Below are positions 44,880-53,637 of a stretch of DNA of 64,000 bases, one piece after another. Origin of the DNA: Nocardia sp. NBC_00403. GTDB lineage: Bacteria; Actinomycetota; Actinomycetes; Mycobacteriales; Mycobacteriaceae. The notes below the pieces were generated by a model. The model was not told where the DNA came from and made no database searches. It saw nothing but the letters and a program-made list of their open reading frames with translations. Within the stretch, counting starts at the first letter, position 1. Each line of letters opens with the position of its first letter. The stretch lies in contig NZ_CP107939.1 in assembly GCF_036046055.1 (NCBI RefSeq), forward strand, positions 1,426,001 through 1,490,000, in the 5' to 3' direction. The translations under genes and the position numbers were made by a program.

Positions 44880-46037
44880 ATGTCGATCGCCGACAACGTT
44901 CGAAAGCCAACGGTGCTTATCCTCGGCGCCGGCTTCGGCGGGCTGGAACTCGCCGCTTGCCTGTCGGAGTCACTGCCAGAGGCGGACGTAGAACTCATCG
45001 ACCACAACGAGGGGTTCACGTTCGGTTTCACCAAACTGGACATCCTTTTTCGCGGTCGGACACCGGAATCCGTCCGCATCCGCTACGCCGATCTCGCCTG
45101 TCCCGGCGTCGAGTTCCGACAGGAATCGGTGACGTCGATCGACCCGCGGACCCGCCGTGTCGTCACCGATGCCGCCAGCTATGAACCGGACTTCCTCGTC
45201 GTCGCGTTGGGCACCGATTACGACCCGGCCGCCACCCCGGGGTTCATCGAGGACGGCCACGAGTACTACTCGATCCAAGGAGCTTGCCGACTCCGCGATC
45301 GACTGGCCCTTTTCGACGGCGGAACCATTGTGACCGCGGTGTTGAGTGTGCCGTTCCAATGCCCGCCCGCACCCTACGAGGGCGCGATGCTCTTGCACGA
45401 GCTGCTGACGCGGCGTGGCCTTCGCGACCGCACCCGAATGCACATGCTCACCCCCATGGACTCACCGATTCCCGTCTCCGCGGACACCTCTGCCGCGCTC
45501 GTCGAGGCGCTCGCCCGACGGGGGATCGACTACTCCCCGGGAACGCGGGTCCATGCGCTCGACCCGAAGCACCATGTCGCGGCCACCGACGCCGGTGACC
45601 TCGCCTACGACCTGTTCATCGGCATCCCGACGCACTGTGTTCCGCCCGTGGTCGAGGCATCCGGGCTGACCGTCGGCGGCGCCGACGGCTGGATCCACGT
45701 CGACCCGCGCACGCTCGCCACCCGGTATCCGGGCGTCTACGCGATCGGTGACTGCGCGGACGCGCCGGTCCCACGAGCCGGCGTGTTCGCCGAGGATGCC
45801 GCCCGCACGGTGGCAGCGCACATCGGTGCACGGTTGCACGGCACGCCCGATCCCGAGAAGTATCTCGGCCGCGGCTCCTGCTACATCGAATTCGGGGACG
45901 GCCTCGTCGGCAAGGTCGACGCCGACTTCCTTTCCGGGCCCACACCGATCGCACCGTTCGACCCGCCCTCGGCCGAACTCGCGATCGAGAAAGCCGAATT
46001 CGCCGCCACGCGGATTCGGCGCTGGTTCACTTCGTGA
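44880..46037 (+). CDS. FAD-dependent oxidoreductase, sulfide:quinone reductase-like
   Basis: A 385-residue flavoprotein of the SQR/FCSD-like group of the NADH-dehydrogenase-II fold. Features are the N-terminal FAD motif VLILGAGFGGLELAACLSES, FGFTKLDILFRGR, the second nucleotide region, and GVYAIGDCADAPVPRAG near the C-terminus followed by a membrane-peripheral tail. Cys is present in VPFQCPPAPYEGA and IPTHCVPP, positions comparable to redox Cys of SQRs. It follows the hydratase operon by 84 bases on the same strand. If the enzyme upstream releases carbonyl sulfide, oxidation of derived sulfide would be a sensible job; this is inference. Confidence 0.75.
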   Translation: MSIADNVRKPTVLILGAGFGGLELAACLSESLPEADVELIDHNEGFTFGFTKLDILFRGRTPESVRIRYADLACPGVEFRQESVTSIDPRTRRVVTDAASYEPDFLVVALGTDYDPAATPGFIEDGHEYYSIQGACRLRDRLALFDGGTIVTAVLSVPFQCPPAPYEGAMLLHELLTRRGLRDRTRMHMLTPMDSPIPVSADTSAALVEALARRGIDYSPGTRVHALDPKHHVAATDAGDLAYDLFIGIPTHCVPPVVEASGLTVGGADGWIHVDPRTLATRYPGVYAIGDCADAPVPRAGVFAEDAARTVAAHIGARLHGTPDPEKYLGRGSCYIEFGDGLVGKVDADFLSGPTPIAPFDPPSAELAIEKAEFAATRIRRWFTS

Positions 46038-46359
46038 GCCGAATGGCTCCGACGGGCTGCTCGAGCCGCTCACCGGAGACCTCGCTCGGAAACACCCCCA
46101 CACAGAACAGTCCCCGGTAGTCTCCATCGACTCCATGAACTTCAGCCGTCGCTCGAAGCTCCGGTATTCGATTGGCTTGCCGGGGGCCTGGCCAGATCCT
46201 GGAAAAAGGGTCAACGCCTACGACAGACGTCTCTGCCGACAGTGCGGCTCTCTCCGGTGTTCCGGTGTAATGATTAGTCTCCTCCGGATTTGCGTCCAGT
46301 CAATACCCTGTACGCCCTGAATATGGCCATATCGCTCGGCCGAACGATCGGCTCGCGGA

Positions 46360-46690
46360 CGTCAGCCGTCGGAGTCGGCGATCACCGGCAACGCTGGGCG
46401 CTGGGCCTGCCGAGCAGCTCGCCGAGATCGCTCTTCGTGCGGGTCGGGAAGTCACCCGCGATCGTGGAGTACGTCGAGACCACAGATGGGATCTGTCAGC
46501 CGGGAGGGCTGCCGGGAGTCGGGATCTCACAGCGCTTGCTGACGCTGACCCTGCGCCGACTCGAACGCGACGGTCTCGTCGATCCGACGGAGTCCCGACC
46601 GTCCCGCTCAGGTCGGGTACCCACCGACAACCACGGGCCACAGCTGACCTTCGTGTTCGGGGCCCGTCGCCGAATGGGCGGCCGAACACC
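46360..46690 (+). pseudogene. Frameshifted HxlR-type regulator remnant
   Basis: The segment ISQRLLTLTLRRLERDGLV is the unmistakable winged-helix core of HxlR regulators. Just after it the homologous sequence continues in another frame (GVPTVPLR instead of DPTESRPSR), and the region before it that should read like RFNELRR is garbled. At least two frame changes or small indels have destroyed the gene. It sits after the flavoprotein gene and may once have regulated this locus. Confidence 0.6.
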
Positions 46691-46841
46691 GCAATGAGGT
46701 GGTGCGGCGCTCGCAAGGGGCTTTGCGAAGTGCTGACCTGGACGCGATATTTGCGTTTCATTAACGGCCGCACCTCGATTCGATGATCGGCATGGTCGTC
46801 GAGCGCCAATCGACGGTTGCCAAAATTTCGCTGGCGAGTTG

Positions 46842-46896
46842 ACCCTAAATCAGGGTGTCTTGTGAATCTGCTGGTACGAACGTCGAGTTGACTCGA
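46842..46896. repeat. Two short inverted repeats before the 238-residue membrane protein gene
   Basis: ACCCT-AAATC-AGGGT at 46842-46856 and TCGAGT-TG-ACTCGA at 46883-46896 are perfect palindromes 26 bases apart. They lie in an otherwise empty stretch (46691-47016), 120-175 bases before the start of the next gene, and could be operators. Confidence 0.35.
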
Positions 46897-47016
46897 AGCC
46901 TCGCTGTGTGCGGAATTTTTGTCTCTGGAGCTAACGGTCGGGTACCGGTCCGGATGCATCGGAAGATTGGCAGTTCTTAACGGCAAAAATGATTGCCGGC
47001 CTCATAGGCTGGGCTG

Positions 47017-47733
47017 ATGGTGCAGCCGACTCCATGGCAAGCAAACAAGATTCGCTATCGGAAGGTCGATACGCCGAGCACTGTACAACGCATTGTCTCG
47101 CAGCGCAGGGAAGAAGTTGCGAAGGTTCTGGCATCGCTTCGAGGGAACTGGGGTTACCTGTGCGCCGCGGTCGGGAGCATCATCACGTTCCGCATGCTGT
47201 TCAAGCCGTGGCTTACCGCTTCCGGCACCGACGGCCAGATCAGCGCCGATCCGTTCGGTGGGCTTCAGATATCCACATCACTGGCGAGCCTCTGGTCCGG
47301 ATCGCCGCCGCCCGCCGCGGATGTCAACGGCACCTGGGGCGTACTCGCCAGCACGGCCAGTGCCGTGACCGTCTTCGCCGTACTGGTGAACCTTCGGGCA
47401 CGCACCAAGGTGCTTTCCTATGTCGCGGTGGGTTCTTCGGTAACACTGGCGCTTCTCATAGTCGTCGTGGTGGCCCATTTGAACAGCAAGGCGGCCGAAG
47501 TGAAACGCATGGTCGGATACGGATCCGCCCGGGATGCGGGTACCCAGGTCGGGCTACTGGTTCGCTGGGCTACCGGCAACGGCCAATACCCGGTGCCTGG
47601 CATGCGTCAGGTCGCCTATGCCACTGCGAGTCTCACGACCTGGGCATGGCTCGCCGGTGCCATCTCCCTCATCTCGGCCCTGATCGCCATCGCCCAGTGG
47701 ATTCGAGGGCGGACCACCGGACCAGCCGCCTGA
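47017..47733 (+). CDS. Four-helix membrane protein (hypothetical)
   Basis: A 238-residue membrane protein that I do not recognise by family. The N-terminal 40 residues are polar and basic (RYRKVDTPSTVQRIVSQRRE), then come helices at about 47-62, 106-124, 133-152 and 208-226, with a soluble loop that includes KPWLTASGTDGQISADPFGG between the first two. The layout suits a small actinobacterial membrane protein with a periplasmic loop. It stands alone downstream of two palindromes. Confidence 0.65.
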   Translation: MVQPTPWQANKIRYRKVDTPSTVQRIVSQRREEVAKVLASLRGNWGYLCAAVGSIITFRMLFKPWLTASGTDGQISADPFGGLQISTSLASLWSGSPPPAADVNGTWGVLASTASAVTVFAVLVNLRARTKVLSYVAVGSSVTLALLIVVVVAHLNSKAAEVKRMVGYGSARDAGTQVGLLVRWATGNGQYPVPGMRQVAYATASLTTWAWLAGAISLISALIAIAQWIRGRTTGPAA

Positions 47734-47794
47734 CCGTCGCGGCACCGAGCCATCGCACGTGCGTGTGGAACCGCCGAACACATTGCCGCACTGT

Positions 47795-47938
47795 TCAACT
47801 CGCCTTCATCCCGTCGGATGTTTCGCAACCGCTGGTGTTGCCGTCGCTGTCGCGATCGGCGTCGTAGGCGATGTCGCGGCCGCCTGTCATCCAGATCGTG
47901 CAGGGCGCGTCCCGAGCCGGGATCACTGCGTTGACCGC
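47795..47938 (-). pseudogene. Excalibur-like calcium-binding C-terminal remnant
   Basis: About 47 codons on the minus strand read APCTIWMTGGRDIAYDADRD then SDGNTSGCETSDG, resembling the Dx-D-x-DG...CE ending of Excalibur-type extracellular proteins. There is no start or signal peptide in frame; the upstream sequence of this frame is not protein-like. I regard it as a gene fragment. Confidence 0.25.
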
Positions 47939-47984
47939 GTGAGGCTGCTCGGTCGATCGCCACCGCCGGTGGTGCGGTGCGGTG

Positions 47985-48245
47985 CTATTCGGCGCTCGCC
48001 TCGCGAATGTGCCTGTCGACGAAGGAAGGCGAGTGTTCCGGCAAATAGCCGCCGCGGCGGAACCGATCCAACCCGGGTTCGGTGTCGAGTTCTGATCGCA
48101 GCCCGGGATTGCGCAGGTAGAACATGAGCTGATGGTAGACCCGGGTGGGGTCGGTGCGGAGAGCCTTGTGGGCGATGTCGATGGTCCGGTAGCCGGTATC
48201 GGCATCGCCGGTGACAAGGGTGGTGGCGTTGATTCGGCTGGGCAC
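47985..48245 (-). CDS. Small hypothetical protein
   Basis: An 86-residue frame from GTG 48245 with protein-like composition (INATTLVTGDADTGYRTIDI, HKALRTDPTRVYHQLMFYLR, RRGGYLPEHSPSFVDRHIRE). No ribosome site is evident and no family is recognised; it could also be a fragment. It follows the amidohydrolase gene stop region on the same strand. Confidence 0.35.
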   Translation of the reverse strand: MPSRINATTLVTGDADTGYRTIDIAHKALRTDPTRVYHQLMFYLRNPGLRSELDTEPGLDRFRRGGYLPEHSPSFVDRHIREASAE

Positions 48246-48266
48246 GGCCTGGGAGGTCCAGCACCA

Positions 48267-49919
48267 CTACTCCTGCTCCGGGTAGATGGTCCGCCCCTCC
48301 TTGATGGTCTCGAGCACCTGGATGTTCTTGATCTCGTCCGGCTCGACTGCGAGCGGATTGCGGCTCAGCACAACGAAGTCGGCCAGCTTACCCACGGTGA
48401 TCGAGCCTTTGGTCGCCTCCTCGAAGTACTGGTGAGCGGCGTTCAGCGTGGTCGCCTTGATGGCGTCGAGCGCCGAAACCCGCTGCTGCTCGCCCAGCAC
48501 ATGTCCGCTGCGGGTGACCCGGGTGACCTGGCTGGCCAGCACCGCTATCGAGCTGGGCAGCGCCACCGGCGCATCATGGTGCGAGGTGTAGCGCAGTCCC
48601 CGCCGCAATGCGGATGCGGCAGGCGAGATTCGGGCCGCGCGCCGTTCGCCGAGCACGGTTTCCCGGTACCAGTCGCCCCAGTAGAAGGTGTGCATGGAGA
48701 AGAACGACGGAATCACGCCCAACTCCTGCATGGCATCGAGCTGATCCTCCCGCGCGGTTTGCGCATGGATCGCCACCGGCCGCGGATCAATGGGCCGATA
48801 ACGTGTGGTGGCCTGCCGCAACGCGGTGATGAACTGGTCAACAGCGGCATCGCCATTGACATGCGCAAGGATCTGCCACCCCTTGCTGTATGCGCCGCAA
48901 ACCGCGTCCAGCACCATGTCGTCCGTCATCGCCGGATATCCCCGGTACTCCGGGCCCTTGCCCCCTGGGGGCGTCAGGTACGGCTGGGTCAGCCAGGCGG
49001 TCCGCCCTTGCGGCGACCCGTCGAGCCCCAGCTTCAGCCCGCCGATCCGCAGTCTGTTCGTGTACTGCGGCCCAGGCGCCTCCTCGAGCTTCGCAGCCAG
49101 CGAACTGTCCGGGTAAGCGACCACATCGATATCGAACAGGCCATTATCGGCGGCGGCTCGCAGCGCGTCCAGATCCGTCGTCGTCATTACCCGGCCATCC
49201 TGCGCGGTCGTGAATCCGAACGCAGCCATCGCCCGCTGACCGAGCCCGATCAGCCGGCGGCGCTCCTTTTCGTCGAAGTCCTCTGCCGACTTCCCCCACG
49301 CCGCAAAGAATGCAGTCTCCTCCAGTACCCCATTGGGCACGAGGGTTCCGGGCCAGCGCCGGATCACCCCGCCCTCGGGATCTTCGGAGCTCTCGTCATA
49401 CCCGAGCAGCTCGAGGCCCTTGCTGTTGACAGCCCCCAGATGGCTGGATTGGTGGATCACCAGCACCGGCCGCTCTACCGAAACGGCGTCCAGATCATCA
49501 CGGGTCGGATGCGCGAGGCCCGCCAATTGGGCATCGTCATAACCGAATCCGATGATCCAAGTCCACGCCTTCCCAGTCTCGGTGTCGGTCCACGCCTTTA
49601 GCGCGGCCTGCAGCGCAGCGATGTCGTTGACCTCGCCATCGGGCGCGGGCAGCAGATTCGCCGTGCCTGCCTGGAACCCGGTCAGTGACAGATGGCTGTG
49701 TGCGTCGACGAACCCGGGCAGCAGCGTCCGGCCGCGCAGATTCACCAGCCGCGTATCGTCACCGGCCTGCGCCAACACATCGGTCAGGTCCCCGACGGCC
49801 GCGATTCGACCACCCTTCACAGCGACCGCCTCCACGCTGGGCCGGGCGTCGTCGACGGTGACGATATCCCCGCCGAAGTAGATGGTGTCAACTGCCGTGT
49901 TGGAAACGATCTCGGTCAT
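48267..49919 (-). CDS. YtcJ-like amidohydrolase
   Basis: A 550-residue metal-dependent amidohydrolase of the YtcJ/exoenzyme-regulatory group. It starts at ATG 49919 with a strong GGAGGAATC site. The metal ligands are in LLPGFVDAHSHLSLTG, WQILAHVNGDAAVDQF and RPVAIHAQTA, and the late active-site Asp is in YTSHHDAPVALPSS. The closing GSITVGKLADFVVLSRNPL is the typical composite beta-domain. These enzymes hydrolyse amide bonds in small molecules, formamides being one known case. It is a single gene. Confidence 0.85.
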   Translation of the reverse strand: MTEIVSNTAVDTIYFGGDIVTVDDARPSVEAVAVKGGRIAAVGDLTDVLAQAGDDTRLVNLRGRTLLPGFVDAHSHLSLTGFQAGTANLLPAPDGEVNDIAALQAALKAWTDTETGKAWTWIIGFGYDDAQLAGLAHPTRDDLDAVSVERPVLVIHQSSHLGAVNSKGLELLGYDESSEDPEGGVIRRWPGTLVPNGVLEETAFFAAWGKSAEDFDEKERRRLIGLGQRAMAAFGFTTAQDGRVMTTTDLDALRAAADNGLFDIDVVAYPDSSLAAKLEEAPGPQYTNRLRIGGLKLGLDGSPQGRTAWLTQPYLTPPGGKGPEYRGYPAMTDDMVLDAVCGAYSKGWQILAHVNGDAAVDQFITALRQATTRYRPIDPRPVAIHAQTAREDQLDAMQELGVIPSFFSMHTFYWGDWYRETVLGERRAARISPAASALRRGLRYTSHHDAPVALPSSIAVLASQVTRVTRSGHVLGEQQRVSALDAIKATTLNAAHQYFEEATKGSITVGKLADFVVLSRNPLAVEPDEIKNIQVLETIKEGRTIYPEQE

Positions 49920-50300
49920 GATTCCTCCGGAGTTGGTCGCGAAGCAATCTCCCAAGTATCGAACGGATTCCCGACGCACACAGGTCAATTGACGGATCGG
50001 TCAGCGGGCCTTCGGAACGGCTGGGCCCCTCCAACTCGACTCCACCATCGACGGCCGGGCGGAGAAGATCGCGTCGATGGTCGACAAGCCCATCCGCCGA
50101 TCATTTGTTGCACCTGGCGTGCGGGGCGGTCACCGCCAGCGGCTCGTCGCTGAGCTCGAGCCTGTCGATGATCCCGTGTAATACACAGACCGGTGCCTGT
50201 TCGTCACCCCTTGCCCGCTGTGACCAGGCCGAACATCGTGTCGGTTGGCGTGTCAGGTCGGCGTCAGGTCGGTGTCGACCACGCTGGCGACAGTACTCAT
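49920..50300. other. Divergent intergenic region, no clear gene
   Basis: A 380-base stretch between the amidohydrolase and the ABC/GtrA stub. Frames are short and unrecognised. A GTCAGGTCGGCGTCAGGTCGGTGTC direct repeat (unit about GTCAGGTCGG, near 50250-50280) lies before the stub, which may be its promoter region. Confidence 0.4.
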
Positions 50301-50402
50301 GTGAACAGCACAGCAATTGCCACTTCCGGGCTGCGGCAGCCATACGTCCACAAGACGATCCTCGATGGCTTCGATCTGACTATCGGTGCCGGCTCCTACC
50401 CG
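50301..50402 (+). pseudogene. N-terminal stub of an ABC ATPase, in frame with the GtrA gene
   Basis: From GTG 50301 the translation STAIATSGLRQPYVHKTILD, then GFDLTIGAGS, is the start of an ABC ATPase of the drug-resistance type, ending just before where the Walker A motif should come. The reading frame runs straight into the GtrA protein. It looks like a deletion that joined two genes. Confidence 0.55.
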
Positions 50403-50852
50403 ATGCTGCGCGCGGAATGGCTCGACCGACTCGCCCGCGTGATGCAGTATCTGCGCGGTGATCACGCCTTCGCCCAGCTGATCCGCTTCGCCCTGGTCGG
50501 CGGCTCCAGCAACATTGCCTATGTGCTGCTGTTCATGGCCATGAACGGGTTCGGCCCGTTGGTCGCCAATATCGTCGGCTCGATCGTCAGCACGGTGATC
50601 GCGAACGAACTGCACCGGCAACTCACCTTCCGCGCGGCCGGACGGGTCGGCTGGTTCACCGCACAGTGGGAAGGCGGCGGGCTGGCGCTGATCGGCCTGC
50701 TGATCAGCACGGCGGCGCTGGCCGGTCTCGAGTTCTGGGCACCCGGCCTCGGCGAGATCGCACAGGCGGGCGCCGTGATCGCCCTCATGGCGGCGGTCGG
50801 CGGTATGCGCTTCCTGGCACTGCGCGGCTTCGTCTTCCACGAAGGTCTGTAA
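50403..50852 (+). CDS. GtrA family membrane protein
   Basis: A 149-residue GtrA/DPMS-type four-helix protein (FAQLIRFALVGGSSNIAYVL, GPLVANIVGSIVSTVIANEL, HRQLTFRAAGR, MRFLALRGFVF). Members help flip or position polyprenyl-linked sugars for cell-surface glycosylation. ATG 50403 begins the family domain. Translation could instead start at GTG 50301 and give a fusion with an ABC ATPase stub of 34 residues. No glycosyltransferase is adjacent. Confidence 0.78.
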   Translation: MLRAEWLDRLARVMQYLRGDHAFAQLIRFALVGGSSNIAYVLLFMAMNGFGPLVANIVGSIVSTVIANELHRQLTFRAAGRVGWFTAQWEGGGLALIGLLISTAALAGLEFWAPGLGEIAQAGAVIALMAAVGGMRFLALRGFVFHEGL

Positions 50853-51038
50853 GACACCTCGAATCAGCCCCCGGCGCCAAACTCCTGGTGCTATTGAAAC
50901 GCAAGCGCTACAGGATGTTCCAGGTGATCGGCACGTTTGCTGCTGACGCCTACGAGGCTACGCCGCCGATGTCAACACTCAATGGCGTAATGCAGAGGTT
51001 CGGCATACTCGCCGAGCCCACAGAGATCATGTTACTTG

Positions 51039-51488
51039 TCAACACAATCCGCGGGCGAACACCATGCTCTTATCGCCTCCGAGGTCGTGCACGACCACCT
51101 GTCGCCCGGTTTTGCCGTCCCATTCGGTGTAATGCTCGTTCCCGGCATCGGCCTGCAGCGAATCCGCTACGCCGCTGCCCTGCCAGTACTGGCTCTTCCA
51201 GTTGCTCGGCACTCCAGCCTGGAATTGGTCGAGATGCGAATTCGCTTGGAACGAGTCCAGATCGGCGCGCGGTAGCTCGGCAACCACCTCGACGGTCTGA
51301 TCGCCACCGCCGGCCATGGCACTCTTGGTTGCGATGACTTTCGCGCTGTCCGGGAAGTGGATACCGCCACATTCCCCGATCTTCTCGACATCCGAGGGGT
51401 CGCTACCACATCCCGTGAGCACTAGCAGGCCGGCCAGCGCCGACGCCCAAGCGACGCGTACGCAGGCTTGGCTCCGGATGTGCCCCAT
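51039..51488 (-). CDS. Small lipoprotein
   Basis: A 149-residue lipoprotein: signal peptide VAWASALAGLLVLTGC with the lipobox LTGC, then a small soluble domain with ECGGIHFPDSAKVIATKSAM and TGRQVVVHDLGGDKSMVFAR. ATG 51488 sits after GGGGGA and overlaps the stop of the previous minus-strand frame (TGATG), so it is translationally coupled. The family is not recognised. It is the last gene of a probable operon that begins with the zinc metalloprotease. Confidence 0.7.
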   Translation of the reverse strand: MGHIRSQACVRVAWASALAGLLVLTGCGSDPSDVEKIGECGGIHFPDSAKVIATKSAMAGGGDQTVEVVAELPRADLDSFQANSHLDQFQAGVPSNWKSQYWQGSGVADSLQADAGNEHYTEWDGKTGRQVVVHDLGGDKSMVFARGLC

Positions 51489-51706
51489 CAAAGATCCCCC
51501 GACCACGTGTAGTCACCCAGCGATTCGGTGTTGCCACGCGCTTTGAAACCGCGCGCCCATCCCGCTTCCTCCAGCTGCCGCATATCGTGGTTGAGACCTT
51601 TCTTGACCGCCAATTCGGGACCGGGTGGTACGGCACGATCGGCTCCGGCTGGGTCGCCAGGGCCGAGCGCGACGACCTCGCCGCATTGCCGACGTCCTCC
51701 GTCCAA
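51488..51706 (-). CDS. Small hypothetical protein coupled to the lipoprotein
   Basis: A 72-residue frame from TTG 51706 whose C-terminal part is protein-like (ELAVKKGLNHDMRQLEEAGW, ARGFKARGNTESLGDYTWSG). Its TGA overlaps the ATG of the lipoprotein gene. The start is doubtful (no ribosome site), and it may be a fragment of a longer gene. Confidence 0.4.
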   Translation of the reverse strand: MDGGRRQCGEVVALGPGDPAGADRAVPPGPELAVKKGLNHDMRQLEEAGWARGFKARGNTESLGDYTWSGDL

Positions 51707-51757
51707 GTTATGCCAGCGGCCCCACCGAGAAGCCTAGATTGAGCAGGGCAGCGCAGT

Positions 51758-52723
51758 TCAAACGTGTCGGCGTAACTCCTTTCCGATGGAACGCAATTCG
51801 TCCAACGGCATCTGCAATTGCGTCGCGGCTGCGGAGAGTATTTTCTCGCCAGCAATTGGCGAGTCTTCGGCGATTGCGGTCAGTTCGGCGATTATCGGGC
51901 CCAGTTCCACAAATTGATGATCTCTAAGATAGTCAGTTAAATACTTCGGGTTGATGACTTCAAATTTCTCGAGTTTCGTTCTATTCATCATAGTGATGAT
52001 GCATTCTCTGTAGCCCGCCACAGCTTCCGGAGGTAACTGGTACATCCTGGTCTCGACTTCGACGTCGGCGCGAGCCTGCGCGAGGTCAGTGGGCGGAGCA
52101 GCCGCCTTCTCGGCAACGTATACACCGATCGACAGCTGATACTTGCCGTCCCCGCCAGGAATCGTGAAATACGCCTTGTTGTGATCGGTCCGGTAGCTGA
52201 TGTCGATGGTTTTGGCGATGATTTCGGGATCTTTCTGGAACATGGGGACCTGGACTACTGCTGGGACTTTCAGAACGAATGCTTTCGATCCCCCTGCGGT
52301 CGCGTCCACCCAGTTGGCCGTGCGGACGCCGTTGACTTCGAATTGCAGGACAGGAGTGTCGAACCCGGCGTGCTCAACCGCTGCGGTCACAAGATAGGTA
52401 TCTTCTTCCCACAGCATTTCAAACGAATGCTGACCGCACTCCGGTCCGATATGGGACAGTATCGCTTCCCCTGCCGGTTTCAGCGGAGCATTCGTTATTT
52501 TTGGAGCGAGGGTCAGGGAGGCTTGCCGGACGGTGGGTAGCACGGCGCCGACCAGCAAATACACCACAGCTGACGTGTGATCTAAGACCCGCACCCCGAT
52601 CCGGCCGTTCGACCAGTCCTGGTCGCCTTCAGGGCTGGGTATCGGCAAGGTGCCTTCGTAGAACACCCGGTCCACCGGGCCGTCGTTCGGAGCACCATCC
52701 TCGCGAAGGATCGTGTGGATCAC
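51758..52723 (-). CDS. Downstream half of a probable split metalloprotease (unknown domain)
   Basis: A 321-residue frame from GTG 52723, overlapping the stop of the metalloprotease frame. Its first residues (VIHTILREDG, then RVFYEGTLPIPSPEGDQDWS, NGRIGVRVLDHTSAVVYLLV) read as a direct continuation of the protease C-terminus, as expected for one long protein. The middle is beta-rich, and the last 100 residues are helical (PKYLTDYLRDHQFVELGPII onward). Inserting one G in the GTGTGA junction would fuse both frames. Alternatives are a real second gene coupled by GTGA, or reinitiation. Confidence 0.6.
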   Translation of the reverse strand: MIHTILREDGAPNDGPVDRVFYEGTLPIPSPEGDQDWSNGRIGVRVLDHTSAVVYLLVGAVLPTVRQASLTLAPKITNAPLKPAGEAILSHIGPECGQHSFEMLWEEDTYLVTAAVEHAGFDTPVLQFEVNGVRTANWVDATAGGSKAFVLKVPAVVQVPMFQKDPEIIAKTIDISYRTDHNKAYFTIPGGDGKYQLSIGVYVAEKAAAPPTDLAQARADVEVETRMYQLPPEAVAGYRECIITMMNRTKLEKFEVINPKYLTDYLRDHQFVELGPIIAELTAIAEDSPIAGEKILSAAATQLQMPLDELRSIGKELRRHV

Positions 52724-53637
52724 ACGCCTGGACCTAGGGTCGTGTTCGCAAGACCGCGGTCCCAGCCGCTGGGGGGCCGGTACTCGACCGTGGTCCATAC
52801 CGGGTTCGGTCCCGCAGACGGTATCGCCACCAACGTCGGCGCGTCGCCGCGGCCAGGACCCGCCGCATGCAGCTTGACGAACGTAGGCGCCGCGGCTGCG
52901 GGCAGTTTCAGCACCCACTCAGCGTCTTTCGCATCGAAGCGCTGCATCGGGCGCGACTCCGCGAACCTCCACAGTGTCGCTGGCGAGACCCCTGGGCCCG
53001 CCATGCCCCACAACGGGCTCGCGAAGAGGAATTTGCGGTCCACCGCCGGGATGGAGAACGCCGGACGCTGCCGACCAAATCTCTTGGCAGACATTATGTC
53101 TACCGGGTCGTCATATGTACCCCACTGATCCACGGAATGCGCTGGCCCGGCCGAATGGCCGTATCCCAGGAGGTGGCCGAGTTCGTGGGCGATGACGTAG
53201 TGCTCGGTAGCGAGGTCGAAGTAGGAGACGCCATAGGTGTGCCCCTCTTGCCGGATCCCCGTGGTGCCGGCATCTACTGTGACGGCCCTCGGCCGCCCAG
53301 CGACCCAGATGGCAAGCCCGTCGAAAGTGTGTGCCTTCGATCCGCCCAAATTCTTGTTGATATGCCAGATCGCGTGTCCTGCGCCTATCGTGCGCCGTTC
53401 CACACCTATACCAGGGTCGCCTTCGAGTTCACTAATAGTTTTCGGGTCGGTTCCGACGTTGATCCACGGGTGTACGGTCGCCTCGATCGTTCGTGTCCCC
53501 CCGGTGACAGTCGACCAGTATCGAGGGAAACTGTAGGTGTACTTGGGGTCGAACAGCGTCTCGAGACTGTAATCGATCGGAGATGAACCCGGTGCGGAGC
53601 AGTCGATTCCGTAAACACCCAATCGAAATGGTGTCAT
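52720..53637 (-). CDS. Zincin metalloprotease domain protein
   Basis: A 305-residue protein from ATG 53637 with AAGGAG seven bases upstream. The zinc site HELGHLLGYGH is a full HExxHxxGxxH, followed by a Met-turn candidate in PVDIMSAKRFG, so it belongs to the metzincin-type proteases. No signal peptide is present (MTPFRLGVYGIDCSAPGSSP), which is odd for this class. The C-terminus, WTTVEYRPPSGWDRG, stops abruptly in what looks like the middle of a domain that resumes in the next frame. It heads a minus-strand operon with three further frames, the last a lipoprotein. A secreted-effector-like or autolytic role is conceivable but unproven. Confidence 0.72.
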   Translation of the reverse strand: MTPFRLGVYGIDCSAPGSSPIDYSLETLFDPKYTYSFPRYWSTVTGGTRTIEATVHPWINVGTDPKTISELEGDPGIGVERRTIGAGHAIWHINKNLGGSKAHTFDGLAIWVAGRPRAVTVDAGTTGIRQEGHTYGVSYFDLATEHYVIAHELGHLLGYGHSAGPAHSVDQWGTYDDPVDIMSAKRFGRQRPAFSIPAVDRKFLFASPLWGMAGPGVSPATLWRFAESRPMQRFDAKDAEWVLKLPAAAAPTFVKLHAAGPGRGDAPTLVAIPSAGPNPVWTTVEYRPPSGWDRGLANTTLGPGV

